Assembly: GCA_019802505.1 (NCBI GenBank)
Contig: JAFMOC010000009.1
Location: 11,110,001-11,174,000, forward strand
DNA length: 64,000 nucleotides
Source: Corydoras sp. C115
Lineage: Eukaryota > Chordata > Actinopteri > Siluriformes > Callichthyidae
Direction: 5' to 3'
Below, one piece after another: positions 36,733-48,146 of this stretch. Under the pieces are notes generated by a model that did not search any database, was not told where the DNA came from, and worked only from the letters and a program-made list of their open reading frames with translations. A program made the position numbers and the translations under genes. Positions within the stretch are counted from its first letter, which is position 1; each line of letters begins with the position of its first letter.

Positions 36733-39700
36733 TAAAGGGGCATGTATAGCACATTCGCCTCTCAGTGCTGGGGATTCATGTTTAAATTCCAATCTGGGTG
36801 AAGTTTCCATGTTCTCCCCGTGTCCGCATGGGTTTCCTCCGGGTTCTCCGGTTTCCTCCCACAGTCCAAAAACATGGATTCAAGGTAAATTGAATGCCCC
36901 ATATAGAGTGTCTATGTGTGTGAGTGTGCTCAGCAATAGATTGGCGCCCTGTCCTGGGTCTATCTGAATAATTATATGTAGACTGTACCAGTTAAAAGTT
37001 TGGACGCTCCACTTATTGTCCATGTTCTCAGTTCCACTTCCTGTAAAGATGGACTTTGTAGTTCTCCAATTCCAGACTGTAGTCCATCTGTTTGTGTTCT
37101 ACAGTACATACTGTGTACGTCCCCTTTACTCTGTTCTAATGCTCAGAACCCCAATAGTACCACCACAGAGCAGGGATTATTAGGTTGGTGCATTATTCCT
37201 ATCCCAGCAGTATCACTGAGGTGTTTAAATGAAACTCCAGCAGCACTGCTGCACTAGAACCCCCTCACCACATCAGTGTCACTGCAGAACTGACAATAAA
37301 CAATCCACCACCCAAATGAGACCTGTTCTGTGATGCTCCTGACCAACAGAGAACAGAGAACCAACAGGGGACTAACAACAACAAAGAACACAGATGGACT
37401 ACAGTCTGGAATTATAAAACTACAAACTCCATCTATATGGTAAGTGGAGGAAACAGATTGTCCAAACTTATACCTAAGAAACTGCAAAATGACTGCGCAC
37501 AGATTTTAAAAAACATGTGAACTACCGTTAAGCTTGGGTGAACCACACCGTCCTTGCCGGTCAGGCCCAGATCAACACTCCTCCCCAGAGAGTCCTTCAA
37601 CTTCTGTCCTAAGATGTTGAAGACCACGCCGACATTTCCACGTTTCATCTCTCTATGAAACGCAATCTACATTCAATCGACAGAATATCAACCCCAAGTT
37701 TAGATTTAGTTTATATTCGAAACATACTTGATTTTTTCTGTAAGAATTTTGCCTGCATACTGCATTCCTGTGAGAGCAATGTACATCCTCAGGATCTCAT
37801 TGGTCCCCTGCGGAAAAAAAACAAACAAAAAAACCCTCAAATGAACACATATACAATACAGCAATCTATATACGCCCTCTGGTGGCTAAAACAGAAACAA
37901 ACGTCATTTCAAATAAGAATAGAGGATTACAGGTTTTAATGGTACGATTGTTGTCTAAGAAATAATCATGATTATTAGGGGTTCAAGCACGAAGTGCATG
38001 AAAACCTATTGTTTTCGCTCGGATTTTTCTTATTCTTATTATTATTATTATTTTTCTCCGGAAAAACGCATTGGGCAGCCAAAACCGCAGCGCCATCAGC
38101 CACCAAACCCGGAGGGTACATCCAGATGGTGTGCATCTTCTCAGATAACAAAATCCAGATGTTTTCATCGATTGGTGGCGCAATAGAGCAGCAAAACGCG
38201 TTTACGCGTCTAACTTCTACCACCTTCTTCTCACAGTCTTCAAACTTTTTTTCCAGTCTCACAGACCCTCAACAAACCACTTTGCAATTTGGACCCATAA
38301 GCTCCGCCCACTTAGATTTTTCGCTAATTTGCATAATTTCAAAATTCCACTTCTTCCTACTACTTCTCCATTTTTCACTCAATCCCCATGTGTTTGGTAT
38401 CAAAAAATTCAGCAGAGTGTGCCCTCCACTCGATTTTAAAAAAACTCTGACTTTTCCCTTCAGTCCCACTGCTACATGCAAATTCATCTACATGTCATAA
38501 TTCAAATTAATTCATCCTTCATTCAAAAATCTGTAACTCAAACACCCTTCACTCAAACCTTATACAACTTCACACACACATTCAGCATCAGTCCCTGAGG
38601 ACGTCCAAGAAATTTGGCGCACTTCTGTCCATAGGTGGCGCTATAACACCTACATGTCTTTTTCTCACTAACCGTACATGCGATCGAGCTCAAACTCAAC
38701 ACACATCATCTTCTGTCCAGTCTCTAACAGATATCCAAAATGCGACTACATCCCCCGAGCTTTACGACCGCCATTAGCCAAACCGCTGTCAACAGGCCTT
38801 TCGTGCCCTTCCCGTTGACCGATGACCCTTAAACTTCACTACTCTGTACGTCTACGCACTCTTTACAAACCCCCCGATTTCGACGCCGATTGGCCAGAGG
38901 TGGCGCTATTTCTAAATACTGCTAATAACTTCCACATATGTACATCTACCGTCTCATTTATGCAATCCCATAATGCTCTACTACATCCTTCACATCTGTC
39001 CCCATACATGTCCATTAAAAAAATGTCCACTTCTCCAGATATTTCACAAAGTCCAAAACCTGCCCTTTTCGAACTAGTCTCTGGATTTTAATCCAATCTT
39101 CTCAAAATTCATCTGGTCATACTCAGGAGAATGTCTAGGCACATAATTATCAAAAAAATTTCCCCTTTTCCACTTCCACTTATTTTACACTAATATTTTT
39201 TCATTAGCGTCATTAGCACATATAGGCTACATTGCTATAACTCATTAGCCGTTAATCTCATCAAGTCCAAATTAAAGATGTATACCCGCCATGTCCCTCC
39301 GGTGATGCAGGCCGATTTTGGTTGACCTAGTCCTTATGGGGCCTCTGATAGGCGCTATAACAGCTACATGTGAGTTTCTCACTAACCGTAAATGCAATCG
39401 AGCTCAAACTCAACACACATCATCTTCTGTCCAGTCTAAAACAGATTCCGAAAATCCGACTACCTCCCCCGAACTTTACGACCGACATCGGCCAATCCGC
39501 TTTCAGCGGGTCTTTCACGCCCTTCCCGTCGACCGATGACCTTCAAACTTCACTGATCTGTACATCTACACATTCTTTCATAACCACCAGATTTTCACAT
39601 CGATTGGCCAGAGGGGGCGCTATATATGTATGTTCCTACTGCCATGTTGTCCAGACTGTCCATACCCGCTTGAACCCCGCTAATCACCGCTTGCGGTTAT

Positions 39701-42700
39701 ATTTACTATTATAATGCAATAATTAACTTTACTGAAAACGTTAAACACAGAATTACACAAAATTTACACAAAATTACATTTTGTAATTGAAAAAAAAGAA
39801 AGAAAAAAAAAAAAAAAAAAAAAAAAAGGAATTTTGCTGAATATTAACACATGAACACGCGAAACTATTTAGAACCCCAACCCCCCCCCCCAAAAAAAAA
39901 AAAATAAATAAAATGTCCTTTAAACTACATATTCATATTTGAAAAAAAAAATTGTAAAACATTTAGATGAATTTAGCATTTATAACGCACTATAAATGCA
40001 TTTATAAATCTTTATACACTTTTCATAATGCTTTATAACATTTGTCATAAGCCTCTGTTAATGTACATACATGTTCACAATCATAATCACACAAGAGTGA
40101 CATAATGCATTATAATATAAACTTATTTAAATTTTTGATTCTTTGGATGTTTAGACATTCTGACTTAAAACAAGATGATTACACATCTGTAACGAGCATT
40201 TATAAGCTTTTATGAGACATTATGTACTATGTATGCAGTCTCCTTCAAAAAGGTAATTAATGACAACACTTTATGCCTGTAATGAGAGCTTATAAGCTTT
40301 AATAAACAGTTATGAGCACTTGAAGTAATTATCAGGAAAAGTGTCCGTTAAACACAAACGTTATAAGGCTTTATGTCGCTGGTCTCTATAATAAGTTGAT
40401 GAACACGTCAAATATATCATTTATGATGCATTATGTCACTTCTTGTTATAAAGCCTTGTTATAAATGGCATGTTCTTATAACACTTCATAAGTGTGGTTA
40501 TGTACATATATGGACATTAACAGAAGCTTATGAAAAGTATTATAAACCATTATAAATACCTAATAAAGCTTTATAAATGTGTTAATGATGCATTATGAAT
40601 ATCGGATTTAGGTACATCCTTTTTTTCCTGTAAGGAAAAATAAATCTTGTCATGACAATGTTGAGGCACTCTTAGGATTAATTGATTGTAATGTTTTTAA
40701 TTGCAATTAATCACAAAAATGATAGATCGTCTCATCCCTACTTACACCAGGCTGTGGGTTAACTTCAGACGTATTAAATCATGGCATGGTTAAATGTACG
40801 CATACCTCAAAGATCTGCAGGATCCGGCAGTCCCTCAGGTAGCGTTCGAACGGATAGTTTTTGGTGTATCCCAGACCACCCAACACCTGCAGAGCCTCAC
40901 TCACACACACCCATCCCCCCTCCGAACTGAAGACCTGAATAAAGAGATGACACACAGGAGAACCTTTTATTTTAACTATTCATTCATTCATTATCTCCCG
41001 CTTTATGCTCTATTAGGGTCGCGGTGGGGTTCCCCATGCCCATCCAGGGGAGAACATCTTGGGCGCTGGGCAGATAGACCCAGGACAGGGCGCCAATCCA
41101 TTGCTGGACACACACTCACTCACACAGACACACTCTATATGGGGCAATTTTGTGAATTCAATTGACTTCATCCAAGTTTTTGGACTGTGGGAGGAAACCG
41201 GAGAACCCGGAGGAAACCCACACAGACACGGGGAGAACATGGAAACTCCACCCAGATGGGGATTCGAACCGGGAATCCCTAGCGCTGAGAGGCGAACGTG
41301 CTAACCACTAAGGCACCGTGCCACCTTATTTTAACTATTTTTTACTATATTAACTGTAACTATATTTGAACAATTCACTGTTACATTAAACATCAAAACA
41401 TGATGCAACATTATAAAACCTTTTTTAATTTATTTCATATGCTCAGTTCTAGGGCGGCACGGTGGCTTAGTGGTTAGCATGTCCTCCTCTCAGCACTAGG
41501 GATTCCCGGTTCAAATCCCAATCTGGGTGGAGTTTCCATGTTCTCCCCGTGTCCGCGTGGGTTTCCTCCGGGTTCTCCGGTTTACTCCCACAGTCCAAAT
41601 ACATGGATCAAGATCAATTGAATTCTCCAAATTGCCCCATATAGAGTGTGTGTGTGTGTGTGTGAGTGAGTGCCCAGTGATAGATTGGCATCCTGTCCTG
41701 GGTGTATCTGCCCAGCGCCCGAAACGTTCTCCTCTGCATGGGGGAACCCCCCCCCGTCCCCACCACCACAGAGCAGGAGTGGATGATTCTCAGCATTGCA
41801 GTGACACTGACATGTTGGTGTTCGTGTGTGTTGGTATGATGCTTCTGATTCTGGAGCAGCGCGCTGGTGTAGTGGTTAGCACGTCCTCAGAGCTAATGAA
41901 TCCAGGTTTCAATCCCATTTCTGATTCACCGGGTTCTCCGGTTTCCTCCACAGTCCAAAGACATGGATCAAGGTCAATTAAATGCTCCAAATTGCCCCAT
42001 ATAGAGTGTGTGTGTGAGTCAGTGAGTGTGTGCCCAGCGATAGATTGGCACTCTGTCCTGGGTGTACCTGCCCAGCGCCCGAAACGTTCTCCCCTGGATG
42101 TGGAAGGTGATACAGTACCTTGACCATAGCAGCTTCTACAGAGCAGTCAGGAACCCCCGGCCGGTCCATCATGCCAGCAGTCAGATATGCCATGCTCTCC
42201 ATGACAAAGGCGTTCTGAGCCATGATGGCAAACTTCTCCTACAGTAAACAGAGCAACATATTTTACATCACTTGCATTTACACTGGACGATGTTTACCAT
42301 CCCATGCCATCCAAGCTGAACAGCCAGAGAGAGTATTTCATACCCCACATGCACCCTGATCACTTAAAAAACAACTTATTAGCTTATTATACATATAGCT
42401 GACACTTTTATCCAAATTGACTTATAAGGGTATCGATATGATGGATGGGGACAGAACACAAAAGCCCTGGAGCGATGGGAACTTTGTGGGATTTGAACAC
42501 CCAACTTTCAGATGGGAAGCCAAAACCCTAACCACTGAGCTACTGCACCACAACATGTTAGTGCAGTGCTGAGAATCCACCACACAACACAAGGCTGTTT
42601 GCATGTTGGGGCAACTGGCGTCAGCACCTTATTTACTAATCACGATGTGGTACGGTGTCTGTACACCGTCCTGCCACAAGACTCTCCAGCAGAGAAGATC

Positions 42701-44936
42701 GTCGGAACCTCTCTCTGGGTTCCCCATGCCCATCTAGGGGAGAACGTTTCAGGCGCTGGGCAGATAAACCCAGGACAGGACACCAATCTATCACTGGGCA
42801 CACTCACTCACTCACACAGGCACACTCTATATGGGGCAATTTGGAGAATTCAACTGACATTGACCCATGTTTTTGGAGTGAGGTAGGAAACCGGAGAACC
42901 TCGCTGTCTTTCCAAAGCATCTGTCACGTTTGCACAGCATATGTCATTCTACTCAGGGTATTAATAAACATCCTTTTTTAGCTTAGGGTGTGATTAATGT
43001 GGGTGGCATGGTGGCTTAGTGGTTGGCATGTTCTCCTCTCAGCACTAGGGATTCCTGGTTCGAATCCCAATCTGGGTGGAGTTTCCATGTTCTCCCCGTG
43101 TCCATGTGGGTTTCCTCCGGATTCTCTGGTTTCCTCCTACAGTCCAAAAACATGGATCAAGTCAATTGAATTCTCCAAATTGCCCCATATAGAGTGTGTC
43201 TGTGTGAGTGAGTGAGCAATAGATTGGCGTCCTGTCCTGGGTGTATCTGCCCAGCGTCCGAAACATTCTGGATGGGCATGGGAAACCCCACCGCGACCCT
43301 AATAGAGGATAAAGCGGAAGATAATTGATGGATGGATGTATTTCATGTCGAATGTTAAATGTTTGAAATGTGTACTTCTGCTCCGTGGGTCTGAGGAAAC
43401 GCAGTTTCATCACGGTGTATGTCCTGTACATAATTCAGTTATGACAATAAAGCTGACCTTGACCACCTGAACACTGCAATTTAACCAAAACGACATAAGA
43501 CCCCGTACCTGAACCATTCCGAACTCAGAGAGCCTCTTGGTGAATTGTTTCCTTGTACCTGCATACTCAGCAGTCAACTCTGAAAGACATTGTGACTCTT
43601 ATAACCATGTTCATAAGCCTTTAATAATCTGTTAACGCTGCTCCAGCTTTATACCAATCAGCTTCTTGATCATGCCGGCACTCGCGCTCCCCATACTGAA
43701 CCTCCCACTGTTCAGGATATTCATTGCGACCTGCAGAGAAAGTTTACATGACAAATCTAATACACTGCTCAACACGTCAAATCAACCCAATGCTAAAAAA
43801 CAACTCAGATTCTCACCTTAAATCCACCTCCAACCTCACCAATCACATTCTCCACCGGTACCTTGGTATCTTCAAATGACACCTCACACGCTAACAAACA
43901 AAAAAAGATTTAATATTTATATTTACAGCATGTTCATATCATGTACATATTTAATGTAAGTTGATTTAACTGAATATACATGCATACAAATCAAACTACA
44001 AAGAATAAGGATGAGTGGCAGAGCTATTATAATGAGGGAGGGTAATTAATTAAACTGCTATGTGTTCTGATAATGGTGTCTGTGCAGGACATAAATAAGA
44101 TCAACTTTACATGTCAATTCTTTTTCAGTGAGTCAGTCAGAGAGAGTCAGACAGCCAGACTGTCAGAGCGAGTCAGAGACTCTGAGTGAGTCAAAGTCAT
44201 AAAGAGTAAAAGTGACTTAAAAAAGAAAGAGAAAGTAAAAGAGATAGAGTGAGTCAAATCAGAGCGAGTTAAAGTCAGAGAGAGTCAGAGTCGGACAGAG
44301 TCAGAGTTAGAGAGAAGGTGAATCTGAGACAGAGTCAGAAAGTCTAAAAGGATCAGACATTCGGACAGGGTCAGAGCAAGTCAGTCAGAGTCTGAGAGAG
44401 TCAGAGTCGGAGAGAGTCAGAGTTAGAGAGAAGGTGAATCTGAAACAGAGTCAGAAAGTCTAAAAGAATCAGACATTCGGACAGGGTCAGAGCGAGTCAG
44501 TCAGAGTCTGAGAGAGTCAGAGTCGGAGAGAGTCAGAGTTAGAGAGAAGGTGAATCTGAAACAGAGTCAGAAAGTCTAAAAGAATCAGACATTCGGACAG
44601 GGTCAGAGCGAGTCAGTCAGAGTCTGAGAGAGTCAGAGTCGGACAGAGTCAAAGTGAGTCAGAGTCGGACAGAGTCAAAGTGAGTCAGAGTCGGACAGAG
44701 CCAAAGTGAGTCAGAGTCGGACAGAGCCAAAGGGAGTCAGAGTCGGACAGAGTCAAAGGGAGTCAGAGTCGGACAGAGTCAAAGTGACTCAGAGTCAGAC
44801 AGAGTCAAAGTGAAGCAGAGAGAGTGAGAAAGAGTAAAATAAAAAAAAATAAATAAATAAAAAAAGAGTCAAACAAAGTGAGTCAGACTCAAGCCTCCAA
44901 CTGTCTCTTGTTAATAATAATAAAAATAATTTTAAA

Positions 44937-44986
<50 letters not shown>

Positions 44987-45314
44987 CGGCACAGTGGCTT
45001 AGTGGTTAGCACATTCTCCTCTCAGCACTAGGGATTCCCGGTTCGAATCCCCATCTGGGTGGAATTTCCATGTTCTCCCCGTGTCCGTGTGGGTTTCCTC
45101 CGGTTTCCTCCCACAGTCCAAAAACATGGATCCATCAATTGAATTCTCCAAATTGCCCCATATAGAGTGTGTGTGTGTGTGTGAGTGAGTGTGTGCCCAG
45201 CGATGGATTGGCGCCCTGTCCTGGGTGTATCTGCCCAGCGCCAGAAACGTTCTCCCCTGGATGGGCATGGGGAACCCCACCGCGACCCTACTAGAGGATA
45301 AAGCGGAAGATAAT

Positions 45315-45355
<41 letters not shown>

Positions 45356-47436
45356 ATTTATAAAATAAAGCAAAAAAAAAATTAAGTTTCTGTAAAAAAT
45401 TTCTGTATTAGTTAACTATAGCAGTGAATTCCACATTCACATGGAAACATCTACAAATAGCAAGATATTGTTTTTCAACAGAATGAATACAAACTATTGG
45501 AGCCTCTGATGCCCAGCTTGTCCTCGGGTTTGCCGCTCGTCACACCACCGAAAGCTCGTTCAACAATGAACGCCGTTATCTTGTCTTTCTTGAGTCCGTC
45601 TTTATCCAGCACCTCTGTTCTGGCAAATACCGTCATGATGTCGGCCCATCCTCCGTTAGAAATCCAGATCTTAATGTCAGGAGAGAGATGATGAGAAATA
45701 CACAGCCCATTCAAGGTCTTCTTATCCACATCAGGATTGTCAGAACATCCACCTTTGAGCCATTGAGCAGGAAATGCTTTCCGTCTTCCGTCAGGGTGGC
45801 ACGGGTCTGAATGGAGGCCGCGTCGCTCCCACTACAACATAACCATACACACATGAGTCTCTTTTATTGGAGCGAGTAGGAATGCTGGATCTGGCAACGC
45901 TGAGATCAGACCTGCTGGGTTCAGTTAGACAGAAGGCTGCGATGTGTTCTCCTGAAGCCAGTCGGGGCAGGTACTTAGCCTTCTGCTCCTCGGTTCCAGC
46001 CAACAGGATGCCCTGATGCAACGAGCACAGTGAGGAGGATTGCCTTTTCAAGTGTTCTAGAAACTCACAGTAACCGTGCTTACTTTTAAACCAATGGCTT
46101 GGTGTGCCGCGAGGGTGACGGCAATGGCGCCATCCAGAGATGTGATCTCTCCCAATCTGGCGTACATGGTGTTGGAAAGGCCAAGCCCCCCTGCGGAAAT
46201 GGAACAACAAAAAAAATCCATTATGCCCAAAGTGTCTTAGAGTAACTTAGTGGTGAGTTTACATGTTCTCCCCATGACCGCATGGGTTTCCTTCGGGTTC
46301 TCCGGGTTCCTCCCACGGTCCAAAAACATGGACACAAGTTAAACTGAATGCTCTAAATTGCCCCATATAGAGTGTGTCTGTGTGGGTGAGTGGCACCCTG
46401 TCCTGGGTGTATCTGCCCAGCACCTGAAACGTTCTTCCCTGGATGGACATAAGGAACCGCCCCCCCCCCCCCCCCAAGACCCTAGTAGAGGGTGAGTGTG
46501 CCCAGTGATATATTGGCACCCTGTCCTTGGGTGTATCCGCCCAGTACCTCCAGCATAAGGAACCCCCCCCCCCCCCCCCCCAAGACACCAGTGTAGGATA
46601 AAGTGGAATATAATGGATGGATGAATGAATAATGCTTTCACAAACACACCCAGGAATTTATCCTCCACATTTAACCCATTGGTGCAATTTACCACACACA
46701 CACACACACACACACTGAGGGAAGTAAGCACACGTGTTGGGTGCCTTGCCCAAGGTACTTTAGCAATAGATCCCAAGATTGGTTCCTTAACCCCAAGCCT
46801 ACGACTGCCCCATCTAAATGTTTAAGGGTTTTAAACAGTAATCTCACCCTTTGTACCCCCAATTCATGTTATTAAACCCTAAAGCACATGATCAGTCTGA
46901 TCCTACCGTACTCCTCAGGGATTTGGATTCCAAACAAGCCGAGCGCCTTCAGCCCATCCATGGTTTCGGGGGGGATTGTGGCTTCTGCATCGATCCTCTT
47001 TGAATCGACTGTAACAGAGATTTGGATCACAGATCACATGTTTGCTTCCCATCTCTGACCCACACTAAAGAGGCTCATACCCACCATCCTCAGTGAAGAA
47101 CTTCTCCACCGGAGCAACAAACTGTTTGATCTCCTCCAGTTCTTCATTACTGATTTCAGGATAAGGAAAGACTTCATTCTACAAAAAAACAAAGACATAC
47201 TGATTTATACTCAGCTTTGATTTGAATGCCAAGCCTTCTGAAATGCGGCACAGCACACCGGACAGGTCACATGTTTATCTCAGAGAGAAGACATGGTTCC
47301 ATTCAGCTACATATTCAAATGTGGGTTGATTTAGTACTTAAATCACCTGACTAATTTATATATTACGCATGAGAGAAAAACATATTCAAGGTGAAGTGGA
47401 TAGGTTGTGTGTGCGCAGCGGTTGGATTGGTGAAAT

Positions 47437-47475
<39 letters not shown>

Positions 47476-47553
47476 ATAGCGGCCAGCGCCGGAAATGTTC
47501 TATGTAATACACATACATAAACACACATCCATATACGTAAATATACATGTGTG

Positions 47554-47624
<71 letters not shown>

Positions 47625-47881
47625 TATATAATATCCATCCTTTATCGTCCTCTTTATCCACTACTAGAGTCGCGGGGGGTCTCTCATGCCCATCCAGGTG
47701 CTGGCCTGTCTCGGGCGCTGGGCAGACACACCCAGGACAGGATACCAATCCATCGCTGGACACACACTCACTCACACAAACACACTCTATATGGGGCAAT
47801 TTGGAGAATTCAATTGACCTTGATCCATATCTTTGGACTGTGGGAGGAAGCCGAACCCGGAGGAAGGTATATAATACTTAC

Positions 47882-47912
<31 letters not shown>

Positions 47913-48111
47913 AGTGAGTGTGAGTGAGTGAGTGAGTGAGTGAGTGAGTGAGTGAGTGAGAGAGAGAGAGTGAGAGAGAGAGAGAGAGTGAGAGAGAGAG
48001 AGAGAGAGAGAGTGAGAGAGTGAGAGAGAGTGAGAGAGTGAGAGAGTGAGAGAGTGAGTGAGTGAGAGAGAGAGAGAGTGAGAGAGTGAGAGAGTGAGTG
48101 AGTGAGTGAGT

Positions 48112-48146
<35 letters not shown>

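Noticed and set aside
37994..38500. 168-codon plus-strand open frame in the GGGGTTCAAGC element
   Set aside because: It has a Phe/Leu-rich product from T-rich DNA and no transposase motifs. The opposite strand is equally open in places.
45475..45494. Extension of ACAD9 exon 7 beyond 45495
   Set aside because: Joining at AATA|GTTTGT to the next exon gives GSNTCEV in frame, as in the family; reading on gives an unrelated tail and a stop.
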